Source of the DNA: Acidimicrobiales bacterium
GTDB taxonomy: Bacteria > Actinomycetota > Acidimicrobiia > Acidimicrobiales > Aldehydirespiratoraceae
Assembly (NCBI GenBank): GCA_040219515.1
Contig: JAVJSI010000009.1
Coordinates: forward strand, 62,001 to 126,000
Reading direction: 5' to 3'
Length of the DNA: 64,000 nt
Shown here one piece after another: positions 26,715 through 36,771 of this stretch. The position numbers were made by a program, and so were the translations under genes. The notes under the pieces are model-generated. The model made no database searches, was not told the origin of the DNA, and saw only the letters and a program-made list of their open reading frames with translations. Positions within the stretch are counted from its first letter, which is position 1. Each line of letters opens with the position of its first letter.

Positions 26715-27251
26715 ATGACGACAGTGCTCTCGAAGACCACGGTGCTCGACCCCACCGGGGAACTTCGACCCGAGGTCCGAGAACGGGTCGCCCGGCCCGA
26801 ATCACTCAACGGTCTGACCGTCGGTCTGCTCGACATCTCCAAGCCTCGCGGCAACGTGTTCCTCGACCGGGTGGAAGAGAAGCTCACTGCGCTGGGCGCC
26901 TCGGTGAAGCGCTTCGCGAAACCGACGTTCACCAAGCCGGCGCCCGTCGATCTCCGTCACGAGATCGCCACGAGCTGTGACGCGGTGATCGAAGCACTCG
27001 CCGATTGAGGCAGCTGCACGACGTGCAGTGTGCACGACATCAACGATCTCGAACGACGAGGCATTCCGGGGGTCTTCGTGGCCACCGTCGAGTTCGCCGA
27101 CGCCGCCGACGGCCAGTCGAAGGCCCTCGGACTCGACGTGGCCCACGTACTCACACCGCACCCGATCCAGGATCGGACCGACGAGGAGATGGTCGCGATC
27201 GCCGATCAGGCGATCGATGCACTCCTGGGTGCGCTCACCGGCCCCGACTGA
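26715..27251 (+). CDS. UGSC-family selenoprotein, in-frame TGA read as selenocysteine
   Basis: The frame is 179 codons with one internal TGA at 27006-27008. Read as Sec it gives ...ALAD-U98-G-S-C101-T-T-C104-SVHDINDLERRG, the motif that names the UGSC (seleno)protein family known from genome and ocean metagenome surveys. The N-terminal part contains LNGLTVGLLDISKPRGNVFLD and the C-terminal part GIPGVFVATVEFADAADGQ. It ends FADQ-independent at the stop TGA 27249-27251. Without readthrough it would appear as a 97-residue protein and a separate 73-residue one. A hairpin lies directly after the TGA. U98/C101 and C101/C104 could form redox pairs. It overlaps the convergent mutY end by 46 bases. 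Confidence 0.87.
27010..27033 (+). promoter_or_regulatory. SECIS-like hairpin after the UGSC TGA
   Basis: CTGCAC (27014-27019) pairs with GTGCAG (27023-27028) around a GAC loop. The stem extends through a G-T pair and, past a bulged G at 27030, through GCA/TGC to 27010-27033. It begins two bases after the TGA, the place of bacterial SECIS elements bound by SelB. The loop begins with G as in known elements, but it is small. Confidence 0.5.
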
Positions 27252-28117
27252 GCATCACCCGGTAGTCGCAACAGGTCGTCGTGCCGTTCGACCAGGCCAT
27301 CGGCGACGAGTCCATCGATCACCCGAATCCCTCGGTCCGCATCGTCGGGCGCGACGGTGGCCGCGAACGCCGCCGCGATCTGGGGTCCTCGCCGCAACAC
27401 GTCGATCACGCGACCGCGAAGCTGGCGATCCGACCCCTCGAAGGCGGCCTGGCGGCGGCTCACGCCGGCCGAGCCGTCGGCCGGATCCGGACCGGACCCG
27501 AGCCACGTGCAGCCGGACGCGACCGGACACGACGCACAGCCCGGCGAGCGCTTCGTGCACACCAGCGCGCCGAGTTCCATGATCGCCTGGTTCCACTGCC
27601 ACACCCTCCCGGCCGGCACGAGGTCGTCGGCGATCTGCTGCGCCTCCCGTGGCGCCAGCCGACGTCCCGTGACCCGAGCCAGCACCCGCCCGATGTTCGT
27701 GTCGACCGGCGCCGAGGCGAGCTCGAATGCGAAAGCGCGCACCGCCCGAGCCGTGTAGGGGCCGACGCCCGGCAGGGCGCGCAGCGAATCCAGATCCGAC
27801 GGCACCACTCCCCCGTGCCGCTCGTGAATGGCCTGCGCCGCCCGATGCAGCATGAGGGCGCGGCGGTTGTAGCCGAGCCCCGCCCACTCCCGCAGGATCT
27901 CGGCCGCCGGTTCCGTCGCGCAGGTCGCCGGGTCGGGAAAGCGTTCGAGGAAGACAACCCATCGGTCGACGACGCGATCGACCTGGGTTTGTTGCAACAT
28001 GGTCTCCGAGACGAGGACCGCCCAGGGGTCACGGGTCCGCCGCCAGGGGAGGTCACGAAGCCCTTCATCCGCCCACGCCAGCAGCATCGACTCGAGTGAT
28101 TCCGACCGTTCGACCAT
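27206..28117 (-). CDS. mutY: A/G-specific adenine glycosylase MutY
   Basis: A 303-residue MutY that removes adenine opposite 8-oxoguanine. Catalytic E38 (VSETMLQQTQV) and D139 (APVDTNIGRV), the HhH LPGVGPYTA (115-123) and the [4Fe-4S] loop C187-x6-C194-x2-C197-x5-C203 are all present. The protein ends without the full MutT-like C-terminal domain, as in many actinobacterial short forms. A TAGGTT box ends 7 bases before the ATG at 28117. The last 15 codons overlap the selenoprotein gene on the other strand. Confidence 0.92.
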   Translation of the reverse strand: MVERSESLESMLLAWADEGLRDLPWRRTRDPWAVLVSETMLQQTQVDRVVDRWVVFLERFPDPATCATEPAAEILREWAGLGYNRRALMLHRAAQAIHERHGGVVPSDLDSLRALPGVGPYTARAVRAFAFELASAPVDTNIGRVLARVTGRRLAPREAQQIADDLVPAGRVWQWNQAIMELGALVCTKRSPGCASCPVASGCTWLGSGPDPADGSAGVSRRQAAFEGSDRQLRGRVIDVLRRGPQIAAAFAATVAPDDADRGIRVIDGLVADGLVERHDDLLRLPGDAQSGPVSAPRSASIA

Positions 28118-28124
28118 TTCCCGA

Positions 28125-28130
28125 AACCTA
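28125..28130 (-). promoter_or_regulatory. -10 box TAGGTT, leaderless mutY start
   Basis: TAGGTT on the minus strand ends 7 bases before the mutY ATG at 28117. Confidence 0.5.
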
Positions 28131-28190
28131 CGCGATCCGGCACTCAGGTCACATGACGGGCGCGCCGAAGGAGAACGAAGGGAGGCACGC

Positions 28191-30731
28191 GTGAGGCGAC
28201 TTCAGCGGCGACCGCTCGCCTCGTTCGAACGAGATCTGTGGCGGCTGTTCTTCGAGATCAGGATCGTGGCCCTCGCGCTGCTGGGCGCCGTCGCGCTGAT
28301 TCCCGCAGCCGCCGTCGACACGGCCATAGCCGTGTTCATCCTGGGGTTCTCGGTTCCGGCCAATGTCGCCCTCCGCGCACTGATGGCGCATGTCCGGTCG
28401 GCTCCCTGGTGGCTCCCGATCGCCGATGCTGCGCTCAGCGCTGCGGTCATCTCCATCCAACCCGAACTCGCCCCGGCTGCGCTCATCGTCATGCTGGGTT
28501 CGACCAGCCAGGCCGCAACGACCGGGTGGCGACCGACGCTCGCCGCCACGCTCGCCGGCGCGCCGCTGTTGTTCGGTGCGGCGCTGCGCTACGACGTCGG
28601 CGACGGCGCGCTCTACGTCGCCACCTATCTCGCCGTCTCGACCGGCGTGACGGTCTTCGTCGCCGTCATCGCCGATGCCGAACGCGCCGCTCGGCAGGGC
28701 ACCGACGATCTCCTCTCCGGTATCGATGCCGTCGTCTGGGAAGCCCACCCCTACCCGTTCGACGACGTCGCGGTGTCCGGCGACACGCAGGCCGTTCTCG
28801 GCATCGACCCGGAGTGCCTGGTCGGCCCCGGCACCTGGCTGGGGCGGGTTCCGGCCCTCGAACGGGCGCTGGTGGCCCAACAGTCCAAGGAGGCCATCGA
28901 TGCCGGCCGTGCGCACGAGATCACCTATCGGATCACCGACGACGCCGGCGAACTCCGCCACGTCCGCGACCGCGTCCGAGTGGAGTCCGATGCCCAGGGC
29001 CGGGTGACGGCGCGCGGTGTGGTCGTCGACATCACCGACGAGGTCGAGGTCCGCGAATCGAACCGAAACCTCGCCGAACTGGTCGACCGGGTGCCGGTGG
29101 GGCTCCTCGTCGTGCGGGCCGAGCCGGACGGCCGGTTCACGACCATTTCGGTCAACCCCGCATACGAAGCGTTGACCGGCCTCCCGGCGAGTGCGCTCGT
29201 CCACTCGACGCTGGCCGACGCGCTCGACGGCCCCGGGGTGGCCGGCATGGTCCGCCTCCTCACCGACGCCCGGCGAACAGGCCAGCCTCAGCGACAGGCC
29301 GAGGCCGGCGACCTCCGCGCCGAAGGCGAACGCATCATCAGCCTCGAGGCCTTCCCCATCTCCGGTGAACTGCTCGGACTGAACGTGGTCGATGTGACCG
29401 CTCGCGTCATCACCGCCCGCGCCCTTCGCCACCAGGCGTTGCACGACGAGCTCACGGGACTACCGAACCGGGCGTTGCTCGAGGATCGTCTCCGCCACGG
29501 CATCGACGCAGCTCGCCGCGACCAGCAACCCGTCGCACTGCTGCTGCTCGACCTGAATCAGTTCAAGGAGGTCAACGACACGCTCGGACACGACCAGGGA
29601 GATCGTCTGCTCGTCATGGTCGCCGAACGTCTCCGCACTTCGCTGCGGGCGGTCGACACGGTGGCTCGCCTCGGCGGTGACGAGTTCGCCGTGCTGCTCA
29701 CGGACGACGTGTCGCCCCGGCGCACGCTGCGGGCGGCCGAGCGGGTACTCGCCTGTTTCGACGAGCCCCACGACATCAACGGCATGTCGCTGCACTGCGG
29801 CGCCAGCGTCGGCGTCGCGCTCTATCCCGATCACGGTGATGACGCGGAGTCGCTCCGCAAGCACGCCGACATCGCCATGTACGTCGCGAAACGGCGCGGG
29901 GGCGGCGTCGCCGTCTACGACCCCGTCCGCGATCAGCCGAACCTCGATCGTCTCACGCTGGTCGGGCAGCTCCGTCACGCCGTGGACGACGACCAACTCG
30001 AGGTGCACTATCAGCCCGTGATCGAGCTCTCCTCGGCCCGCGTGGTCCGGGTCGAGGCGCTCGTTCGCTGGAACCACCCCGAACGCGGACTGATCGGCCC
30101 CGCCGAGTTCATCGACGTCGCCGAGGTCTCCGGCGTCATCCGGCCGCTGACCCGCTGGGTGTTCGGGACCGCAGCCCACGACGTCAGCCGCCTCGCGCGG
30201 GCCGGTTTCCCCGTCGACCTCGCCGTCAACGTGTCGGTCCGCAACCTCTACGAGTCGACCTTCGTCGACACGATCCGCAACACCCTCGAGCAGAGCGGAC
30301 TCCCCGGCGGCCGCACGATCATCGAGCTCGCCGAGACCCAGATGATGGACGACCCGCTGCTCGCCCACGGCGTGTTCGAGCGCCTCCGCCGCCTCGGCAT
30401 CCGCGGATCGGTCGACGACTTCGGCACCGGTCATTCGAGCCTGTCGAATCTCCAGAGTCTGCCGGTGTCGGAGATCAAGGTCGACAAGTCCTACATCATC
30501 GCCATGGGCGAGGGCGACGAATCCGCCGCGACCATCGTGAAGTCGATCGTGGCGCTCGGCCAGAACCTCGGTCTCGACGTCGTGGCCGAGGGCGTGGAGA
30601 CCCCGTCGGCCATGACCCGGCTGTCGATGCTCGGCTGCGACTACGCCCAGGGCTTCCTGTTCGCCCGGCCGATGACCTTCGAGGAACTCCTCGCCTACCT
30701 CGACGTCTCGAAGAACGGCGTGGCGTTCTAG
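28191..30731 (+). CDS. Membrane-bound PAS-GGDEF-EAL cyclic-di-GMP protein
   Basis: An 846-residue protein. About six hydrophobic segments in residues 15-160 form a membrane sensor. PAS-like regions span about 175-285 and 290-400. A GGDEF domain (RLGGDEFAVLL near 495) follows, with an RxxD I-site (RAVD) five residues before it. An EAL domain comes last (VEALVRWNHP near 622, DDFGTGHSSL, KVDKSYI, EGVET). Both catalytic motifs look intact, so it may both make and break c-di-GMP. The GTG at 28191 has GGAGG 5 bases upstream; the longer frame to 27999 lies over mutY. Confidence 0.9.
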   Translation: MRRLQRRPLASFERDLWRLFFEIRIVALALLGAVALIPAAAVDTAIAVFILGFSVPANVALRALMAHVRSAPWWLPIADAALSAAVISIQPELAPAALIVMLGSTSQAATTGWRPTLAATLAGAPLLFGAALRYDVGDGALYVATYLAVSTGVTVFVAVIADAERAARQGTDDLLSGIDAVVWEAHPYPFDDVAVSGDTQAVLGIDPECLVGPGTWLGRVPALERALVAQQSKEAIDAGRAHEITYRITDDAGELRHVRDRVRVESDAQGRVTARGVVVDITDEVEVRESNRNLAELVDRVPVGLLVVRAEPDGRFTTISVNPAYEALTGLPASALVHSTLADALDGPGVAGMVRLLTDARRTGQPQRQAEAGDLRAEGERIISLEAFPISGELLGLNVVDVTARVITARALRHQALHDELTGLPNRALLEDRLRHGIDAARRDQQPVALLLLDLNQFKEVNDTLGHDQGDRLLVMVAERLRTSLRAVDTVARLGGDEFAVLLTDDVSPRRTLRAAERVLACFDEPHDINGMSLHCGASVGVALYPDHGDDAESLRKHADIAMYVAKRRGGGVAVYDPVRDQPNLDRLTLVGQLRHAVDDDQLEVHYQPVIELSSARVVRVEALVRWNHPERGLIGPAEFIDVAEVSGVIRPLTRWVFGTAAHDVSRLARAGFPVDLAVNVSVRNLYESTFVDTIRNTLEQSGLPGGRTIIELAETQMMDDPLLAHGVFERLRRLGIRGSVDDFGTGHSSLSNLQSLPVSEIKVDKSYIIAMGEGDESAATIVKSIVALGQNLGLDVVAEGVETPSAMTRLSMLGCDYAQGFLFARPMTFEELLAYLDVSKNGVAF

Positions 30732-30735
30732 CGCG

Positions 30736-31977
30736 CTACTGCTCCGGAGAGGCCGCGGTCAGTCCGTCGGCCGGACCGAGTCGGCTCATGACCACCTCGG
30801 CCGTACGGGCCGCCGATGCCGCCAGTGTGTCGGCCAAGCCCTCGCGACCGGGGGTGCCGTCGGCCACCCGGATGACGTAGCCCTCGGCTCGATCGACCCA
30901 GGTCGGGGTATAGGCGACCCCGTCGACGGCGATCGAACCGTCGGCGCCCTCGAGCAGGGTGACATGGGCGATCATGCCGTCCTGCGAGGCGGCCACACAG
31001 CAGTTGGCCGACTGGTTCGACAAGAAGTTGCCGAGGCCGAAGACGACCCACTCGTCGCCGACCTTGTCGACCGGCTGCACGACGTGGGCGTGGTGGCCGA
31101 TGACGAGATCGACCTCGTCACTCGGGAGGATCTCCGAGAGCCACTGGTCCTGGGCGGCCGACGGGGTGTGCTGGTACTCGTTGCCCCAGTGCAGGCTCAC
31201 CATCACGAACTCGGCGCCGGCCTCCTTGGCCAGGGCGGCCTCGGCGATGATCTGCGCCGGATCGATCAGGTCGACGAGGTAGGGCGCGTCGTCGGGAAGC
31301 ACGAAGCCGTTGAGCGAGTAGGTCGCCGAGATGTGGGCGATGGCGATGCCGTTCACGTCGTAGATCACGGGCTCGAGGTCGTGGGCGGCATCGGCAGCCA
31401 TGCCGGCCTGGGGCAACCCGAGCTGCTCGAACACCTCGATCGTGGACAGGACCCCATCGCTGCGGCGGTCGAAGGCATGGTTCGATGCCGTACTGCACCC
31501 GTCGTAGCCGGCGTCGATCGCCGCTTCGACCAGCGCCCGCGGGGCGTTGAACACCGGATAGCCGCTCAGGTTGGTGTCGTCGCTCGAGACCGGCGACTCG
31601 ACGTGGCAGATCGCGAGATCGGCGGCGGAGAGAATCGGCCGCACCTCGTCGAACATCGGGCGGAAGTCCCAGCCCGTGCTGCCATCGGCACTCGAGTAGT
31701 TGGCGGCGGCCGCGTTCACCACCGGCGAATGCGGCAGGAGATCGCCGGTGAAGGCGAGCGTTGCGGTGCGGGGCGGCGGCACGGTGGTGGTGGTGCTCGC
31801 GGTCGTGGTCGACGTCGACGAGGGCGCCTCCGCGGTGTCGGAGCCACCATCGACGTCGGCCGCCATGGTCGGCCCATCGTCATCGGCGGTGTCCAGGGTG
31901 TTCGCCCCGAGCACCGCCCCCGCCGCGAACACGCCGACGAACCCGAGCGCGACCAGCGCCCGACGACCTGCGCTCAC
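30736..31977 (-). CDS. CapA family metallophosphatase-like exported protein
   Basis: A 413-residue protein with an N-terminal membrane anchor or signal (residues 5-26), a T/S/P-rich linker (STSTTTASTTTTVPPP) and a CapA/PgsA domain. Motifs are LAFTGDLLPHS, CHVESPVSSDD, STASNHAFDR, SLHWGNEYQH, GHHAHVVQPV and FGLGNFLSNQ. CapA proteins act in poly-gamma-glutamate or other capsule synthesis, but many stand alone as calcineurin-like phosphoesterases. The start GTG overlaps the upstream gene by 4 bases (GTGA). No other capsule genes are nearby. Confidence 0.85.
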   Translation of the reverse strand: MSAGRRALVALGFVGVFAAGAVLGANTLDTADDDGPTMAADVDGGSDTAEAPSSTSTTTASTTTTVPPPRTATLAFTGDLLPHSPVVNAAAANYSSADGSTGWDFRPMFDEVRPILSAADLAICHVESPVSSDDTNLSGYPVFNAPRALVEAAIDAGYDGCSTASNHAFDRRSDGVLSTIEVFEQLGLPQAGMAADAAHDLEPVIYDVNGIAIAHISATYSLNGFVLPDDAPYLVDLIDPAQIIAEAALAKEAGAEFVMVSLHWGNEYQHTPSAAQDQWLSEILPSDEVDLVIGHHAHVVQPVDKVGDEWVVFGLGNFLSNQSANCCVAASQDGMIAHVTLLEGADGSIAVDGVAYTPTWVDRAEGYVIRVADGTPGREGLADTLAASAARTAEVVMSRLGPADGLTAASPEQ

Positions 31978-32762
31978 CGGAACAGTTCCGGCGCGATCGG
32001 ACAGTCGATGCGGTACGGGATCTCGGCGACGGGTTGGGGGCCGGACGGCCCGATGACCGAGTCGACGAGGGTGAGCGGCAAGGCTTCCACGGTGTCATCC
32101 CAGGGGTCCACGTCGGCGGACCGGTCGGCCACCCAATCGAACATGCGGGCGGGAACCACCCGACCGACGCCGGCGACGAGCCACACCGGGATCCCGCAAT
32201 AGTGCCCCACAGCGGCGGCCGCCAGCGATCCGCTGCGGGCCAGCGCCGCCGCGTCGTGCATGACATCGGCTTCGAGCAACACGACGTCGACGGCGGCCGC
32301 GGCGGCGCCGAGTCCGGCCGCCGGCACGTCGATGACCTGGTGGTCACGGGCCTCGAGCGTGCGGACCAGCCCGTAGCCCTCGCCCACGGTGTCGGCGACA
32401 AGGACCTCGACATCCGGACGGGCCAGGACGGCCTCACCGCAGATCTCCGCGGCACCGATGACGAGGACCGAGGCATCGGCGGGCAGGGCGTGGGCCAGCT
32501 CCCGCATCGTGGTGTCGCGTTCGAGGGCTTCGACGGCGTCCCACGCCTCGGTACCGGGGTCGGCGCCCGTCACCATTCTCGCCGCGAGCCACAGGAGCGG
32601 CCCTGAGGTGGGCCGGCGTTCGATCAGCTGGCGACACGCCGTGAGCAGCTCCACGGGGTCGTGTGCGAACGAGGCGAGCGCCAGCGCAGCCTCACGGACC
32701 AGCGGCGCCGTCGGCGCATCGCCGGCACGAGCCACGTAGCGGAGACGCTCCATCGGGTGCAC
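31974..32762 (-). CDS. eIF-2B/aIF-2B-like family protein
   Basis: A 262-residue protein with weak but recognisable eIF-2B/methylthioribose-1-phosphate isomerase-type features. Examples are VLVIGAAEICGEAVL, VDVVLLEADVMHDAAAL and SGSLAAAAVGHYCGIPVWLVAGVGRVVP. This superfamily includes sugar-phosphate isomerases and translation factor subunits; a sugar-phosphate ligand is likely but the reaction is unknown. The GTG at 32762 follows a TACGAT box by 6 bases, so it is taken as the start; an ATG lies 3 codons later. It is coupled to the CapA-like gene. Confidence 0.6.
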   Translation of the reverse strand: MHPMERLRYVARAGDAPTAPLVREAALALASFAHDPVELLTACRQLIERRPTSGPLLWLAARMVTGADPGTEAWDAVEALERDTTMRELAHALPADASVLVIGAAEICGEAVLARPDVEVLVADTVGEGYGLVRTLEARDHQVIDVPAAGLGAAAAAVDVVLLEADVMHDAAALARSGSLAAAAVGHYCGIPVWLVAGVGRVVPARMFDWVADRSADVDPWDDTVEALPLTLVDSVIGPSGPQPVAEIPYRIDCPIAPELFR

Positions 32763-32768
32763 GCTGGG

Positions 32769-32774
32769 ATCGTA
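32769..32774 (-). promoter_or_regulatory. -10 box TACGAT, leaderless start
   Basis: TACGAT on the minus strand ends 6 bases before the GTG at 32762. The divergent box at 32811 serves the thioredoxin-fold gene. Confidence 0.5.
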
Positions 32775-32810
32775 TCCTCCCCGATGTGACCCGTGGGCCG
32801 CACGCTGCGC

Positions 32811-32816
32811 TAGCTT
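32811..32816 (+). promoter_or_regulatory. -10 box TAGCTT
   Basis: TAGCTT ends 8 bases before the GTG at 32825, which supports that late start for the thioredoxin-fold gene. Confidence 0.45.
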
Positions 32817-32824
32817 TCACGTCC

Positions 32825-33307
32825 GTGGTGACCGCTGCTCTCGACCTCGATCTCCAGCCGCTCGAAGGTGAGCCTCGCCCCCTCGGCGACTGGCTGACGA
32901 CCTTCCCGCTCGTTCCCGTGGTGCTCGACCCGTTCACCCACGAGAGCGCGTGGCTGCTCGACACCTCGAGGCGCATCCTCCAGCACTTCCGAGAGGCCGA
33001 TTGCCGGAACTGCTGGATCGTCACGTGTTCCGTCGACGACGCCAAGCGCTTCCTCGGCCCCTACGCCGACGACGTCCTCGCATTCGCCGACCCCGACGGC
33101 GCCGTCGTGAAGAGCCTCGGAATCGAGCAGGCACCGGCGTTCGCCCTGCTCCGCCAGGACGGCCAGGTCACGGCGAAGGCCGAAGGCTGGGACCCCGTCG
33201 AGTGGCGTGTCGTGGCCGAAGCCGTCGCCGCGCTCACGAGTTGGAGCCGGCCGAACATTCCGGCGGCCGGCGACCCGGTCGCCTATTCGGGCACCCCGCT
33301 CGGCTGA
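32825..33307 (+). CDS. Thioredoxin-fold protein without the classical CxxC
   Basis: A 160-residue protein with a thioredoxin-like order of elements: a first strand FPLVPVVLDPFT, a second strand NCWIVTCSVDD, a cis-Pro loop LGIEQAPAFALLRQDG and a C-terminal helix. At the usual active-site place the sequence reads FTHESAW, so no CxxC is there; a CRNC lies about 30 residues later, just before the second strand. Its role is unclear. Tandem GTGs at 32825 and 32828 follow a TAGCTT box; the longer frame to 32663 overlaps the divergent gene. Confidence 0.65.
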   Translation: MVTAALDLDLQPLEGEPRPLGDWLTTFPLVPVVLDPFTHESAWLLDTSRRILQHFREADCRNCWIVTCSVDDAKRFLGPYADDVLAFADPDGAVVKSLGIEQAPAFALLRQDGQVTAKAEGWDPVEWRVVAEAVAALTSWSRPNIPAAGDPVAYSGTPLG

Positions 33308-33546
33308 GCGGCCCGCCACTCTCGCACGGTTCGCCTCACCAGCAGCGGCACCACCACGGCCACGAGAGCGCCATGAATGCCGGTGATCACCCACGCCATG
33401 GTGCTGTCGGAGACCAACGCCCGTTGCACCACGGTGACCACGGCGACGAACACGAACACCACGATGGCGATCACCAGGGAGCGGCCTCGCCACTCTGCCG
33501 GGTTGAACGCGTGGGCGATGCGATCGAGGGTCTCGTCGGCGCTCAT
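33283..33546 (-). CDS. Small membrane protein with two transmembrane segments
   Basis: An 87-residue protein with an acidic N-terminus (MSADETLDRIAHAFNP) and two hydrophobic segments (SLVIAIVVFVFVAVVTVVQ, about 26-44, and AWVITGIHGALVAVVVPLLV, about 53-72), ending in a basic, soluble tail. I recognise no family. The ATG at 33546 overlaps the stop of a 7-codon upstream ORF. It converges on the thioredoxin-fold gene and overlaps it by 25 bases. Confidence 0.65.
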   Translation of the reverse strand: MSADETLDRIAHAFNPAEWRGRSLVIAIVVFVFVAVVTVVQRALVSDSTMAWVITGIHGALVAVVVPLLVRRTVREWRAAQPSGVPE

Positions 33547-33566
33547 CGCGTCCCCTTCCGGCTCAT
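33543..33566 (-). CDS. Possible leaderless upstream mini-ORF (7 codons)
   Basis: ATG at 33566 starts MSRKGTR and stops at TGA 33545-33543, which overlaps the ATG of the downstream membrane protein gene (ATGA). A TACCCT box (33578-33573, minus strand) ends 6 bases before this mini-ORF, the spacing seen for leaderless starts elsewhere in the window. It also contains GGAAGGGG, which would be the ribosome binding site of the main gene. Confidence 0.35.
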   Translation of the reverse strand: MSRKGTR

Positions 33567-33572
33567 GACGAG

Positions 33573-33592
33573 AGGGTACTGAGCAGTAGCGT
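33573..33592. promoter_or_regulatory. Divergent -10 boxes for the membrane gene and fumarase
   Basis: On the minus strand TACCCT (33578-33573) serves the mini-ORF and membrane protein gene. On the plus strand TAGCGT (33587-33592) ends 6 bases before the fumarase ATG at 33599. The boxes are 8 bases apart, so the two promoters should compete. Confidence 0.5.
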
Positions 33593-33598
33593 GGAGCC

Positions 33599-35237
<1,639 letters not shown>

Positions 35238-35248
<11 letters not shown>

Positions 35249-36752
35249 ACCCGGGGGCGACGAGGGGCCACGGCCGTTCGCGTTCGACATGCAGTGCGAG
35301 GTCGAGCAGCAGGGCGTCCTCGTGGTGGCGTCCGATCACTTGGAGGCCGATCGGGAGCCCGCCGACCTCGCCGGCGGGGATCGACACTGCGGGGTTTCCC
35401 GACAGGTTGGCCGGCATCGTGAGCGCGCCCATGTCGAGCAGCTCGGGGGAGCCCTTCGTGCCGGCGGCGAGAAGACGTTGCGGTGTCTTCGGAGCGAACC
35501 CGGCCATGACCCGAGCGCCCTTGAGCACACCGGAAAATCCCTTCTGGGCCATCGTGTTGCCGCGGGCGTAGTCGATGAACGTCCGGGCATCGCTGCTCAT
35601 GCCGTCGGCGGCCGGGAAGGCAGGCCCGGGGTTGCTCGAGGTGATCACGAAGTCGACCTCGTCGAACAGGCTGGCCATGGCGTCGTTCGCTCGGCGACGG
35701 AGCATCTCGCCCGCCGCGGCCACCCGCATGTTGAACAGGTTCTCCGAGAGCTGGACGGCCACCCGGATCTCGTCGGTGAGGTCGGTCGCGCACTTCGGCC
35801 ACAAGTGTTCGATCTCGCCATAGAGGCTCGAGATGTTGCCCATCATCCACTCGCCGCCCATGCGGGGGATCTCGACCGGGAGGTCGACGCGCACGAGCCC
35901 GAGATCGGCCACGAGCTGGTCGGCCGCATCGTCGACGACCGCGCGCGCCGCATCGTCGATGGCCACACCGCCGAGCGTCGGGTCGATCACGACCCTGCGG
36001 CCCCGCAGGTCGTGGCGGCCGAGACCCCGCTCCCACCCGTCGACGGCGGGGAGGCTCGTGGGATCGTGGGCATCGTGACCGGCGGTGACGTCGTAGTAGC
36101 GGGCGGCGTCACGCACCGACCGGGCCAGACAACCCAGTACGACAGTGTGGGGATTGAGCGAGGTGTGGGGACCACGGGGAATGCGCCCGTAGGTGCCCTT
36201 CATGCCCAGCAGGCCGTTGTAGCCGGCCGGAATACGGATCGAGCCACCACCGTCGCCACCGCAGGCCAACGGAATCAGACCGCCGGCAACCGCCGCCGCA
36301 CTTCCGCCCGACGACCCCCCAGCACTGCGCGTCGGATCCCAGGCGTTGCCGGTGACCCCGTTGATCTTGGTGACGCTGACGTTCAGTCCGCCGAATTCGC
36401 TGGCCGTGGTGGAGCCGACCGGCACGATCCCGGCCGCTTTCAGCCGGGTGACCATAGTGGTGTCGTGGGTGCCGATCCGATCCTTGAAGATCAGCGATGC
36501 CTCCGTGTAGGGCCACCCCTTCACCTGCTCGAGCTCCTTGATCCCGAACGGCACCCCACCGAACGGCAGGGACACATCGGCGGCCGCCGCCACCTCGCGT
36601 GCGCCGTCCGGGTCCAGGTGTGCGAACGCGTTCAGTCCGCTGCGCTCGATCGCGCCGAGACACGCCTCGAGTTCTTCCGCGGGCGAGCGTTCACCGGCAC
36701 GGAACGCATCCACGAGCGAGCAGGCATCACCTGACCAGGGGGTGTCGACCAT
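35238..36752 (-). CDS. Amidase signature family protein
   Basis: A 504-residue amidase-signature enzyme. The catalytic Lys is in [11 protein letters not shown], and the glycine/serine-rich core is [33 protein letters not shown], from which the cis-Ser and nucleophile Ser are drawn. The C-terminus ([22 protein letters not shown]) is also typical. Members cleave amides such as indoleacetamide, nylon oligomers or acylated amines; the substrate cannot be told. The gatCAB context is absent, so it is not the tRNA amidotransferase. The start follows a TAGGTT box by 6 bases. Confidence 0.9.
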
Positions 36753-36758
36753 CCGCCG

Positions 36759-36764
36759 AACCTA
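36759..36764 (-). promoter_or_regulatory. -10 box TAGGTT, leaderless amidase start
   Basis: TAGGTT on the minus strand ends 6 bases before the amidase ATG at 36752, 8 bases downstream of the HNH gene stop. Confidence 0.5.
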
Positions 36765-36771
36765 GTCGGGG

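Noticed and set aside
27030-27251. A separate 73-residue gene starting at GTG 27030
   Set aside because: It is in frame with 26715-27008 across a single TGA. The UGSC motif at the TGA makes selenocysteine readthrough the better explanation than two genes or a nonsense mutation.
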